A DNA stretch of 64,000 nt from JAAXHB01 sp965221635. Its GTDB lineage: Bacteria > Actinomycetota > Acidimicrobiia > Acidimicrobiales > Aldehydirespiratoraceae. The position numbers and the translations under genes were made by a program. Below, piece after piece: positions 15,687-23,968 of the stretch. The stretch covers positions 2,170,001-2,234,000 of the forward strand of contig OZ244902.1 of NCBI GenBank assembly GCA_965221635.1, in the 5' to 3' direction. Positions within the stretch are counted from its first letter, which is position 1. Every line of letters begins with the position of its first letter. The notes under the pieces were generated by a model. That model saw nothing but the letters and a program-made list of their open reading frames with translations. It searched no databases and was not told the DNA's origin.

Positions 15687-16452
15687 CGGTCGTGACGGTG
15701 TCGCTTGTGGCCAGGTAGCGGGTGAACAGAGTGTCCTGTGCTTCCAGGACGTGGTCGAGTCGCATTGCCACTGGCGACTCGAGGTTTGATCCCGACGTCA
15801 GGCGCGGGCCTGCCCCGCCGGCGATTAGGGGCGCAATGGACAGGCAGAGCTCGTCGATCAAACCGGCGTCCGCGAACTGGGCGTTGAGCGTGGGCCCGCC
15901 CTCGCACAGCACCACTTGCGCGCCGCGGCGATGCAGTTCGCGCAGCATCTGCGCCGGGTGGGGGCGCACGGAGTCAAGGCTCACCACCTCGGCCACGGAC
16001 TCCAAGCGGCCCACAGCGTCGGCCGGGGCGTGTTGTCCGGTGAGGATCAGCACAGGTTCCTCGCCTGGTCGCCGATCGCTGAACATCGGCAATTCCGGGT
16101 CGAGGTTGAGCGTGGCCGACACCACCGCGAGGCGCGTGCGTTCGGCTCGTCCGGCGGCCGCCCTGGCGCTGCGGGCTCGCCCCGACGGGCGGGGCAGGTC
16201 GTACCGTTCGATGCGTGCGGTTCCGGCGGCCACCAGGATCCAGTCCGGGCAGGCCCGGATTGCCGAGAACACGGCCTGGTCGGCGTCGTTGCCCAGCGGC
16301 TCGCTCAGCCCGTCCACCGCGATGGCGCCATCGGTGGAGGCGATCATGTTCACCATCACCCATGGTCGCCCGGCCGGCGCGGGTCGCGGCAACGTGGGGT
16401 ACAGGTCCATCGGATCCACGTCCAGCACCGGCTGGGGAATCAACCTGAGCAC
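15679..16452 (-). CDS. Stand-alone RibD C-terminal (pyrimidine/dihydrofolate reductase-like) protein
   Basis: The 257 residues form a single RibD_C/DHFR-like domain: the N-terminal MVNMIASTDGAIA motif, a central NAD(P)-type segment and a C-terminal LCEGGPTLNAQFADAGLIDEL motif. In RibD this fold reduces 5-amino-6-ribosylaminouracil 5'-phosphate, but the deaminase half and other rib genes are absent here, so the substrate is open. GTG 16452 is chosen because TAGGTT lies 6 bases upstream on the minus strand. It converges on the LysM gene. Confidence 0.82.
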   Translation of the reverse strand: MLRLIPQPVLDVDPMDLYPTLPRPAPAGRPWVMVNMIASTDGAIAVDGLSEPLGNDADQAVFSAIRACPDWILVAAGTARIERYDLPRPSGRARSARAAAGRAERTRLAVVSATLNLDPELPMFSDRRPGEEPVLILTGQHAPADAVGRLESVAEVVSLDSVRPHPAQMLRELHRRGAQVVLCEGGPTLNAQFADAGLIDELCLSIAPLIAGGAGPRLTSGSNLESPVAMRLDHVLEAQDTLFTRYLATSDTVTTGI

Positions 16453-16458
16453 GCCGCG

Positions 16459-16464
16459 AACCTA
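16459..16464 (-). promoter_or_regulatory. -10 element of the RibD-C gene (leaderless)
   Basis: TAGGTT on the minus strand ends 6 bases before GTG 16452. Confidence 0.5.
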
Positions 16465-16524
16465 CCCATGGGCCGGCACCGCCGGTCACCCGCCCCTCCA
16501 CACTCACCGCCCACAGGGGCGATT

Positions 16525-16551
16525 TGTGGACTGTGGCAGCACTTGTCCACC
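16525..16551. promoter_or_regulatory. Pair of DnaA-box-like motifs upstream of nrdJ
   Basis: TGTGGACTG (16525-16533) and TTGTCCACC (16543-16551, 8 of 9 to TTGTCCACA) face each other and sit just left of the AT-rich promoter-like stretch. Confidence 0.35.
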
Positions 16552-16701
16552 GTCAAACGAAGATACCCACAAGCATCAACATATAATTGACAACGAAATA
16601 TCCTAAAATGCTCAAGGTCAATGGCCGGGTCTCAAGCCCACAATGCAACTCAAATGACAGGCGCCACAGAAGGCGTCCCCAGTCCCCAGCACCGAAATCA
16701 C

Positions 16702-16776
16702 AGCACCGGAGTCCTCAGCAACTGCATCCTCAGCACCGGAGTTCTCAGCAACTGCATCCTCAGTACCTGCATCGTC
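16702..16776 (+). repeat. Direct repeats, 30-bp unit, in the nrdJ leader
   Basis: Two tandem 30-base units (16702-16731 and 16732-16761) differ at one base, followed by a shorter degenerate copy. The core is AGCACCGGAGTYCTCAGC then AACTGCATCCTC. Confidence 0.8.
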
Positions 16777-16828
16777 GGCAAACCGGCCCCCCGACACTTC
16801 AAGCCTCAGAACGCCGGCCCAAGATTCT

Positions 16829-16965
16829 CCAACCCGAAGCACACCAACCCGAGTCCCCAGCTCTCCCATCCAAGTCACTCCAACCCGAAGCACACCAGCC
16901 CGAGTCACACCAGCCCGAGTCTCCAGTTCTCCCATCCAAGTCACTTCAACCCAAATCACTCCAAC
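16829..16965 (+). repeat. Direct repeats, ~51-bp unit, in the nrdJ leader
   Basis: The core CCAACCCGAAGCACACCA recurs at 16829 and 16880, and CCCATCCAAGTCACT recurs at about 16865 and 16931, with CAGCCCGAGTC sub-repeats between. Composition is strongly C over G (28 C against 9 G in 16861-16920 by my count). Confidence 0.75.
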
Positions 16966-16978
16966 AAGGTGATCGCAC

Positions 16979-19933
16979 ATGACCATGCTGTCCGAACCGG
17001 CCGGGGTCGTCCCGGCTGCGCAGCCCTCAACCCCCAGCGGCGCGGAGGCACCCGGCGCCGAGCCGCCCGTCTCCGAGACTCCGGCAGACGACGCGAGCAA
17101 CGGCCACCACCGGCATGAACCGACCTCTCACGAGGCGCCCCAGGCGCTGGGGATCTCACGGCGGTTCACCACCGCCGGGGTGGATCCGGCCGACGGGTTC
17201 GATTGGGAGCGGCGCGACGCACGCCTGATCGACCACCGCGACGGCTCGGTGGCTTTCGAGCAGACCGGGGTGGAAGTGACGGTCGGATGGTCACAAAACG
17301 CCACCAACATCCTGGCTCAGAAGTACTTCCGGGGCACGCTGGGCACGCCACAGCGGGAGCGATCCCTGCGCCAGGTGGTTGCCAGGATCGCCGACACCAT
17401 CACCGCCTGGGGTGATCGTGACGGTTACTTCGCCGACCGGGCCGAGCGGGACGCCTTCAACGACGAACTCAAGTACCTGCTCTACGCGCAGCGTGCCGCC
17501 TTCAATTCGCCGGTGTGGTTCAACATCGGCGTCGAAGGCGTTCCGCAGCAGGCCTCGGCGTGCTTCATCTTGTCGGTGGACGACACCATGGAGTCGATCC
17601 TGGATTGGTACGCACAGGAGGGAATCATCTTCAAGGGCGGATCCGGCGCCGGGGTGAACCTGTCACGTTTGCGGGCCGGGTGCGAACCCTTGCGTGGTGG
17701 CGGCACCGCTTCGGGGCCGGTGAGCTTCATGCGCGGCGCCGACGCGTCGGCGGGAACGATCAAGTCGGGAGGCAAGACCCGCCGCGCCGCCAAGATGGTG
17801 GTGCTCGATGCCGACCACCCAGACGTGGAGGAGTTCATCTGGTGCAAGGCACGAGAGGAGCGCAAATCCAGGGCGCTGGCAGCCGCGGGTTTCGACATGG
17901 GCATGAACGGCAGGGACGCCACCTCCATCCAGTACCAGAACGCCAACAACTCGGTGAGGGTGAGCGACGAGTTCATGCAAGCCGCCCTCGACGGGCGCGA
18001 CTGGGAACTAACCGCCCGCACCGACGGCTCGGTGGTGAAACGACTCCCGGCACGCAAGCTGCTGCGTGAGATGGCCGAGGCGGCGTGGGAGTGCGCCGAT
18101 CCCGGAGTGCAGTTCGAGTCCACCATCAACCGTTGGCACACCGCGGCGGCCACCGGGCCGATCAACGCCAGCAATCCCTGTTCGGAGTACGTGCATCTCG
18201 ACAACAGCGCCTGCAACCTGGCGTCGCTGAACCTGTTGAGCTTCCTCGAAGGTGACGACACATTCGACATCGACGGTTTCCGTCACGCGGTTCAAGTGGT
18301 GCTGTTGGCCCAGGAAATCCTGGTGGGCAACGCCGACTATCCCACCGAGGCCATCGCCGGCACCACCAGGGCATTTCGCCAGCTAGGCCTGGGCTACGCC
18401 AACCTCGGAGCGTTGCTGATGGCCCTTGGCATGGCGTACGACTCCGACGCCGGTCGCGCCACCGCGGCTTGCATCACCGCGCTGATGACCGGCGAGGCGT
18501 ACAGCATCTCGGCGCGCATGGCTGCCCGCATGGGGCCCTTCGCCGGTTACCACCTCAACCGTGAGCACATGCTGGGGGTGCTGCGCATGCACCGCGACGC
18601 GCTCGACAACCTGGAACGACCCCCTGAGGATGCCGGGCTGTTCGACGCGGCCCGACTGGCGTGGCAAACCGCCTGCGACGACGCCGGCCGTCACGGGGTG
18701 CGCAACAGTCAGGCCACGGTGCTGGCGCCCACCGGCACCATCGGGCTGCTCATGGATTGCGACACCACCGGAATCGAGCCAGACCTGGCCCTGGTGAAGC
18801 ACAAGCGGCTGGTGGGCGGCGGCTCCATGGCGATCGTAAACCAGACCGTCGCCCGGGCGTTGCGCAGGCTCGGCTACCCCCAACAGGTCGCCGAGGAGGT
18901 GCTCGACCACATCGGCGCCCACGGCAACGTGATCGACGCGCCGATACGGCCCGAGCATCGCCCGGTGTTCGCCTGCTCGCTCGGCGAGGACGCAATCCAC
19001 AGCTCGGGTCACGTGAAGATGATGGGCGCGGTGCAGCCGTTCCTGTCGGGGGCGATCTCCAAGACGGTGAACATGCCCGAGTGGGCCACCATCGACGACG
19101 TGGAGGACTTGTTCATCAACAGTTGGCGCCTCGGCCTCAAGGCTGTGGCCATCTACCGCGACAACTGCAAGCTGGATCAACCCCTCAGCGAGAAGTCCGC
19201 CGCGGATACCGGCGCTGATCCTGAGGTTGCCGGCGCAGTCGTTGCCGGCGCCGTCGGCGGCCTCGGTGCCGATGTGGCTCGTGGGGGGCCGGTGCGGGAG
19301 CGCCTGCCCCGGTCGCGGCGGTCACGCACCTTCGAGTTCCGGGTGGCGGACTGCAAGGGTTTCGTCACCGTCGGCGAGTACGACGACGGACGCCCCGGCG
19401 AGATCTTCGTTCGGGTGTCCAAGCAGGGCTCAACGCTTGCCGGGATCATGGACGCGTTCGCCATTTCGCTCAGCCACGGCTTGCAGTACGGGGTGCCGCT
19501 GAGCGCCTTCGCGGAGGCGTTCGTGGGAATGCGCTTCGAACCGGCCGGAATGACCGACGACCCCGACATCCGCATCGCGTCCAGCTTGATGGACTATCTG
19601 TTCCGGCGCCTCGCGGTGATGTACATGTCACCCGCCGAGCGGGCCGCCATGGGGATCTTCACCACCGGCGAGCGCACCCAGCCCACCCTGCCCGGAGTTG
19701 AGGAACAAGCCACCGAAACCGTTCAGGGCTACGAACTGCCGCCAGACCCGCCTTCGAGCGTGTCGGCATCGCAATCCGACGCGGCCGTGGCACCCGGCAC
19801 TGCCGAAGGTGCCCTTGGGGGTGCTTTGTCTGACGGGGGTGCGCCGTTTTGCATGTTGTGCGGTGTCACCATGCAACGCGCCGGAAGCTGCTACGTGTGC
19901 GCCGACTGTGGCGCCACCAGCGGCTGCAGCTGA
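16979..19933 (+). CDS. nrdJ: Adenosylcobalamin-dependent (class II) ribonucleotide reductase
   Basis: NrdJ makes deoxyribonucleotides using a B12-generated thiyl radical, so it works with or without oxygen. The 984 residues begin with a ~60-residue disordered tail. The barrel follows: C195 in SACFILSVDD, an FKGGSGAGVNLS loop, and the active-site N399-P-C401-S-E403 motif. A C-terminal TSCPD-type extension and a cysteine-rich tail (CMLCG...CYVCADCG) probably relay electrons. ATG 16979 follows AAGGTGA. No nrdR regulator is adjacent, although the LexA-LysM-NrdR order is usual in mycobacteria. The 5' leader is unusual (see repeats). Confidence 0.95.
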   Translation: MTMLSEPAGVVPAAQPSTPSGAEAPGAEPPVSETPADDASNGHHRHEPTSHEAPQALGISRRFTTAGVDPADGFDWERRDARLIDHRDGSVAFEQTGVEVTVGWSQNATNILAQKYFRGTLGTPQRERSLRQVVARIADTITAWGDRDGYFADRAERDAFNDELKYLLYAQRAAFNSPVWFNIGVEGVPQQASACFILSVDDTMESILDWYAQEGIIFKGGSGAGVNLSRLRAGCEPLRGGGTASGPVSFMRGADASAGTIKSGGKTRRAAKMVVLDADHPDVEEFIWCKAREERKSRALAAAGFDMGMNGRDATSIQYQNANNSVRVSDEFMQAALDGRDWELTARTDGSVVKRLPARKLLREMAEAAWECADPGVQFESTINRWHTAAATGPINASNPCSEYVHLDNSACNLASLNLLSFLEGDDTFDIDGFRHAVQVVLLAQEILVGNADYPTEAIAGTTRAFRQLGLGYANLGALLMALGMAYDSDAGRATAACITALMTGEAYSISARMAARMGPFAGYHLNREHMLGVLRMHRDALDNLERPPEDAGLFDAARLAWQTACDDAGRHGVRNSQATVLAPTGTIGLLMDCDTTGIEPDLALVKHKRLVGGGSMAIVNQTVARALRRLGYPQQVAEEVLDHIGAHGNVIDAPIRPEHRPVFACSLGEDAIHSSGHVKMMGAVQPFLSGAISKTVNMPEWATIDDVEDLFINSWRLGLKAVAIYRDNCKLDQPLSEKSAADTGADPEVAGAVVAGAVGGLGADVARGGPVRERLPRSRRSRTFEFRVADCKGFVTVGEYDDGRPGEIFVRVSKQGSTLAGIMDAFAISLSHGLQYGVPLSAFAEAFVGMRFEPAGMTDDPDIRIASSLMDYLFRRLAVMYMSPAERAAMGIFTTGERTQPTLPGVEEQATETVQGYELPPDPPSSVSASQSDAAVAPGTAEGALGGALSDGGAPFCMLCGVTMQRAGSCYVCADCGATSGCS

Positions 19934-20051
19934 CCGCCGCCCCGAGCCTTAACGCACCGATCTCCGCGGCCCACGGCGGATCCTCGGCGCTCCGGTCGGC
20001 CCGGCCCCCGGCGGCGTTGCGCGGATCTGGTTGATTCCCGGCAGGGGCAAC

Positions 20052-20076
20052 CAACGGCCAGGGCTGTGGGCCGTTG
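20052..20076. terminator. Hairpin after nrdJ
   Basis: CAACGGCC (20052-20059) / GGCCGTTG (20069-20076), an 8-bp stem with a 9-base loop, between nrdJ and the downstream promoter. Confidence 0.5.
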
Positions 20077-20114
20077 CTGAGGGGCGCGTCCAACGGGGAT
20101 CAGGAAGCGGCTCT

Positions 20115-20120
20115 TAGCAT
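20115..20120 (+). promoter_or_regulatory. -10 element of the YihY/BrkB gene (leaderless)
   Basis: TAGCAT ends 9 bases before ATG 20130. Confidence 0.5.
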
Positions 20121-20129
20121 CCATCCGCG

Positions 20130-21068
20130 ATGGGTTCCACACGGCGCGCCGCACAGGTGCTGGTGCGAACCTGGCGCCTGATCGGGGAGTTCCGCCGGGA
20201 CTGGTCGAAGGCTCGTGTTGGGGGCCTTTCCGCGGAGATTGCGTTCTTTGCGATTCTTGGCCTGTTCCCGGCGGTTCTGGTGTTCTCGGCTGGTTTGGGT
20301 TGGTTGGACACCATGATCGGCGCCGACACCGCCGACTCGATCGAGCAGTGGGTGCTGGAACGCATCAGCGACGTGTTCGGCACCGACAACACCCTCCAGC
20401 AAACCGCGTCCGATCTGTTCAGCCGCACCAACGCCGGCCTGGTCACCGTGGGCGTGCTGATCGCCGGGTACGCCTCGTCGCGGGGTTTCACAGCGGTGGT
20501 GCGCGCTCTCGACGTGGTTTCCGACACCCAACGGCGCTGGAGTTGGTGGTCTGCGCGAATCGCCGGTTTGGTGATCACCTTCATCACCCTGGCGGTGGCG
20601 TCGCTGGTGGCCGCGATGGTGGTGGTGGGCCCTCTTCTGGGGGTGGGCGAGGAAGTGGTCGGCGAGGACGGCGTGAGGCTCTTCGGCGCCAGCGAGTTCG
20701 CCACGGCGGCCTGGGTTTGGCTGCGCTGGCCCCTGGTGGTGCTGGTGGTGGTGGTGTGGGCGGCGTCGGTGTACCGCTTCGTTCCCCGACGTGGAGCGCC
20801 GTGGCGCAGCGAAGTGCCGGGTGCGATTTTGGCCACCGTGTGGTGGTTGGCGGTGTCGCTGGGTTTCCGTTCGTACGTGACGGTGGCGTCACAAGGCGTG
20901 AACGCCGTGTTCGGCATTCTCGGCGGCGCGCTCAGCTTGTTGTTGTGGCTGTACCTGCTGGCCATGGGCCTGCTCGCCGGGGCGGTGCTCAACGGCGTGC
21001 TGAGCAAAGGCCAGGCGGCCCGATCCGCAGGCGACCGTCCCACCCCCGAAACCGAGCCGGTGCGGTAG
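20130..21068 (+). CDS. YihY/BrkB-family inner-membrane protein
   Basis: A 312-residue integral membrane protein with about six hydrophobic segments (first near GLSAEIAFFAILGLFPAVLVF, last near LSLLLWLYLLAMGLLAGAVL). The family pattern is clear: short cytosolic N-terminus, SAEIAFFAILGLFP, a central SRGF-AVVRALD region and the late LWLYL-A-LAGA-LN signature. The YihY/BrkB/UPF0761 family has no settled function, although it is often annotated as a ribonuclease BN by historical error. It ends 13 bases before the acyl-CoA dehydrogenase start region. Confidence 0.9.
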   Translation: MGSTRRAAQVLVRTWRLIGEFRRDWSKARVGGLSAEIAFFAILGLFPAVLVFSAGLGWLDTMIGADTADSIEQWVLERISDVFGTDNTLQQTASDLFSRTNAGLVTVGVLIAGYASSRGFTAVVRALDVVSDTQRRWSWWSARIAGLVITFITLAVASLVAAMVVVGPLLGVGEEVVGEDGVRLFGASEFATAAWVWLRWPLVVLVVVVWAASVYRFVPRRGAPWRSEVPGAILATVWWLAVSLGFRSYVTVASQGVNAVFGILGGALSLLLWLYLLAMGLLAGAVLNGVLSKGQAARSAGDRPTPETEPVR

Positions 21069-21071
21069 CTA
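21066..21071 (+). promoter_or_regulatory. -10 element of the acyl-CoA dehydrogenase gene (leaderless)
   Basis: TAGCTA overlaps the YihY stop codon and ends 10 bases before GTG 21082. Confidence 0.4.
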
Positions 21072-21081
21072 CCATTTGGCC

Positions 21082-22905
21082 GTGAGCGACTTTCGACCCG
21101 ACCTTCACGAGATCACCTTCAACCTGCGAAACGTGGCCGACCTTGACGGCCTTTGCGAACTGGACACGTTCGCGCATGCCGAACCCGACATGGTGGACGG
21201 GGTGCTCAGCGAAGCCGCACGATTCGCCGCCGAGGTGATCGCCCCGCTGAACCGCACCGGCGACATCGAGGGCTCCCGCCACACCGACAGCGCCGACGGT
21301 TACGGCAGCGTGACCACGCCCAAGGGCTTCCGCGAGGCGTACTCGGCGTACGTGCAGGCCGGTTGGGGGGCGGTGTCGCTTCCCCCCGAGCACGGCGGTG
21401 GCGGGTTCCCGCACCTGGTTGGTCTCGCCATCGAGGAGATGTTCGCGTCGGCTTGCATGTCGTGGTCTTTGTGCCCGCTGCTCACCCAGGGCGCCATCAA
21501 CATGCTGGGCGCTCACGGCAGCCCCGAGCTGCAAGCCGAGTTCCTTCCCCGCATGGTCACCGGCGAATGGACCGGCACCATGAACCTCACCGAACCCCAC
21601 GCCGGCTCCGATGTGGGCGCGCTCTCAGCCCGGGCGGTGCCCCAAGGCGACGGCACCTACCGGCTGCACGGCACGAAGATCTTCATCACCTACGGCGAGC
21701 ACGACCTCACCGACAACGTGGTTCACCTGGTGCTGGCCAGGGTGCCCGACGCCCCGCCGGGCACCCGTGGCATCAGCAGCTTCCTGGTGCCGAAGTACCT
21801 GCCCGGCCCCGGTGGCGCCCTCGGGGCGCGCAACGACGTGCGTTGCGTGTCCATCGAGCACAAGCTCGGCATTCACGCCAGCCCCACCTGTGTGATGGCC
21901 TACGGCGACGACGACGGCGCGGTGGGTTACCTCATCGGCGACGAGAACGCGGGCATGGCCAACATGTTCACGATGATGAACTACGCACGCCTCAGCGTGG
22001 GCCTCGAAGGGGTGGCGATCTCCGAGCGGGCCTACCAGCAGGCCCTGGCCTACGCCCACGAACGTCGCCAGGGAAGAGCACTCGGCGCGCCCAAAGGCGA
22101 GTCCTCGCCGATAGTGGCCCACCCCGACGTGGCACGCATGTTGTTGGACATGCGCTCCACCACAAGCGCCATGCGGGGCCTGGCCTACCGCAACGCCGAA
22201 GCCATCGACCGCTCGCTGCACGAACCCTCCGCCGCGGATCGCCAGGCCGCGTCGGAGCGGGCCGCGCTTTTGACACCGCTCACCAAGGCGTGGGCCACCG
22301 ACACCGGCTGCGAGCTGACAAGCGTCGGCGTGCAGGTTCACGGCGGGATGGGTTTCGTGGAGGAGACCGGCGCCGCGCAGCATTACCGCGACGCTCGCAT
22401 CGCTCCCATCTACGAAGGCACCAATGGCATCCAGGCCGCTGATCTGGTGGGGCGCAAGCTGGCGATGCGTGGCGGCGCGGTGGTAAAGGAACACCTCGAC
22501 GACATTCGCTCCACCATCGGCGCGGCTGGGGCGCTCGGCGGGCCGGGGGGCAACGGTTCGGGGGCCGGTCTTGGCGATGCGTGCAAGCACCTCGCCGCCG
22601 CGGTGGACGCAACCGAAGAGGCTGCGAGCTGGTTGCTCGGCGCCTCGCCGGGGGCTGCGCTGGCCGGGTCGGCGCCGTTTCTGAAGATGCTGGCGGTCAC
22701 CACCGCGGGCGCCGCTTTGGTGGACGGCGCGCTGGCGGCGCGGGATCCGGGGCGTGGCCACAGCGCCGACTTGGCGGCCGACAGGGCGGTTCTGGCCCGG
22801 TTCTTCGCGTCGAGTCGTGTGGCGGGTGTCGCGGGTTTGTTGCCGGCGGTGACAGAACCCGCCGACGACCTCGCCGCAGCTTCCGAGCGGCTCTTGTCGC
22901 TGTAG
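21082..22905 (+). CDS. Acyl-CoA dehydrogenase, long (FadE5-like) type
   Basis: A FAD-dependent beta-oxidation enzyme of 607 residues, longer than the ~380-residue classical form and resembling the ~600-residue class that has an extra C-terminal helical domain. Visible are the FAD/substrate segment MNLTEPHAGSDVGAL, an ITYGEHDLTDN loop, and the catalytic base E445 in YEGTNGIQA. The start is GTG 21082 (SDFRPDLHE); a TTG at 21076 would add two residues. No electron-transfer flavoprotein genes are adjacent, so its chain-length preference cannot be inferred. Confidence 0.92.
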   Translation: MSDFRPDLHEITFNLRNVADLDGLCELDTFAHAEPDMVDGVLSEAARFAAEVIAPLNRTGDIEGSRHTDSADGYGSVTTPKGFREAYSAYVQAGWGAVSLPPEHGGGGFPHLVGLAIEEMFASACMSWSLCPLLTQGAINMLGAHGSPELQAEFLPRMVTGEWTGTMNLTEPHAGSDVGALSARAVPQGDGTYRLHGTKIFITYGEHDLTDNVVHLVLARVPDAPPGTRGISSFLVPKYLPGPGGALGARNDVRCVSIEHKLGIHASPTCVMAYGDDDGAVGYLIGDENAGMANMFTMMNYARLSVGLEGVAISERAYQQALAYAHERRQGRALGAPKGESSPIVAHPDVARMLLDMRSTTSAMRGLAYRNAEAIDRSLHEPSAADRQAASERAALLTPLTKAWATDTGCELTSVGVQVHGGMGFVEETGAAQHYRDARIAPIYEGTNGIQAADLVGRKLAMRGGAVVKEHLDDIRSTIGAAGALGGPGGNGSGAGLGDACKHLAAAVDATEEAASWLLGASPGAALAGSAPFLKMLAVTTAGAALVDGALAARDPGRGHSADLAADRAVLARFFASSRVAGVAGLLPAVTEPADDLAAASERLLSL

Positions 22906-22987
22906 GCGCCACTTTGGATGCGGACGCTGCGATGACTGTCACCTTCGGGCCCCCGACGACGCCTCAGCACCACCGGGGGAGCGCCAC

Positions 22988-23824
22988 ATGATTTCGGCGG
23001 TTGGGGTGACCGCGGCCATTCCGAGCCCGTCGCAGAACAGCATCAGCCTGGGCCCGCTCGAGTTGCGCGCCTACGGGCTGATGATCGCCCTTGGGGTGCT
23101 GGCCGCGGTGTGGCTGTCGCAGCGCCGCTGGGTGGCGCGTGGCGGCACCCGCGAGGAGATCAGCCAGATCGCGTTGTGGGCGGTGCCGGCCGGGGTGATC
23201 GGCGCACGGGCCTATCACGTGATAACCGACTGGAGGCGATTCCACTACGAGGACGGCTGGCTGGAGGCGTTCGCGCTGTGGAAGGGAGGCCTCGGCATTC
23301 CCGGGGGCATGGCCGCGGGGATTCTCACCGGGTTGTGGGTGGTGCGCCGCCAGGGACTCGACCGTGGCGCCGCGATCGACACGATCATGCCCGGCCTGCC
23401 CTTGGCCCAGGCGATAGGAAGGCTGGGCAACTGGTTCAACCAGGAACTGTTCGGATCGCCTTCGGATCTGCCCTGGGCTTTGGAGATCGACCCTTCGCGC
23501 CGTCCCGCCGCTCACCTCGACAGCGAGACCTTTCATCCCACGTTCGCCTACGAGGCGTTGTGGAACCTGGCGTTGTGCGCCGTGCTGATCGTGGTGGATC
23601 GTCGCCGCCGGTTGCGCCCCGGGTGGCTGTTGGCGGTGTACGTGCTGGGTTACGGCATTGGTCGCCTGTGGATCGAGAGCGTGCGCATCGACAACGCCAG
23701 CCTGATCGCCGGGGTGAGGGTGAACATCTGGATGAGCGCGGTGCTGATAGCCGGATCGGTGGGCTTCATGGTGTGGTCGCGCCTGCGCCACCGCGCCGAT
23801 ACCGCAAACCCACAAGAGGCGTAA
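22988..23824 (+). CDS. lgt: Prolipoprotein diacylglyceryl transferase
   Basis: Lgt transfers diacylglycerol to the lipobox cysteine of prelipoproteins at the cytoplasmic membrane. The 278 residues contain about seven hydrophobic segments and the signature GRLGNWFNQE (from residue 144). The Y-x-H-V-x-T region (AYHVITDW) and a C-terminal GYGIGRLWIESVR segment match the family. ATG 22988 follows GGGGGAG (22974-22980). Two predicted lipoproteins in this window (the BMP and parvulin proteins) are possible clients. Confidence 0.95.
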   Translation: MISAVGVTAAIPSPSQNSISLGPLELRAYGLMIALGVLAAVWLSQRRWVARGGTREEISQIALWAVPAGVIGARAYHVITDWRRFHYEDGWLEAFALWKGGLGIPGGMAAGILTGLWVVRRQGLDRGAAIDTIMPGLPLAQAIGRLGNWFNQELFGSPSDLPWALEIDPSRRPAAHLDSETFHPTFAYEALWNLALCAVLIVVDRRRRLRPGWLLAVYVLGYGIGRLWIESVRIDNASLIAGVRVNIWMSAVLIAGSVGFMVWSRLRHRADTANPQEA

Positions 23825-23847
23825 CCCTCACCCAACACCGCGGGCCC

Positions 23848-23940
23848 GGTTGTCGGCCCAGTCGGCTGTTCGCCCAGTCGGTTGTCGGGCCAGTTGGCTG
23901 TTGGCCCAGTGGCTGTTGGCCCAGTTGGCTGTGAGCCGGG
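23848..23940. repeat. Short tandem repeat, six 16-bp units, between convergent genes
   Basis: Units start at 23848, 23864, 23880, 23896 (15 bases), 23911 and 23927, with consensus GGYTGTYSGCCCAGTY. The array fills the gap between the lgt and phyH-type stop codons. Confidence 0.9.
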
Positions 23941-23968
23941 CGGCCCTTCAGGCCCGGTGGGCCCGGGG

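Larger units (their letters stand above)
16453..16978. other. 526-bp divergent region RibD-C/nrdJ
   Basis: No convincing gene. From left to right it holds the leaderless -10 of the RibD-C gene, two DnaA-box-like motifs (16525 and 16543), an AT-rich stretch (about 16556-16618) containing a perfect TATAAT at 16580-16585, and then about 330 bases of C-rich, G-poor direct repeats up to the nrdJ ribosome binding site AAGGTGA near 16966. A 131-codon open frame across the repeats encodes only Pro/Gln/Ser/His low complexity and is probably not real. I could not find the consensus boxes of a cobalamin riboswitch. Confidence 0.5.

Noticed and set aside
16453..16978. Cobalamin riboswitch upstream of nrdJ
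   Set aside because: I looked for the B12-box consensus and the conserved core and could not find them; a covariance search would settle it.
16587..16982. 131-codon Pro/Gln/Ser frame in the nrdJ leader
   Set aside because: Built entirely from the DNA repeats, no ribosome binding site, overlaps the nrdJ start; explained better as a repeat leader.
23848..23940. CRISPR array
   Set aside because: Units are contiguous and degenerate with no spacers, and no cas genes are nearby; the same applies to the arrays at 39106, 53255 and 61477.
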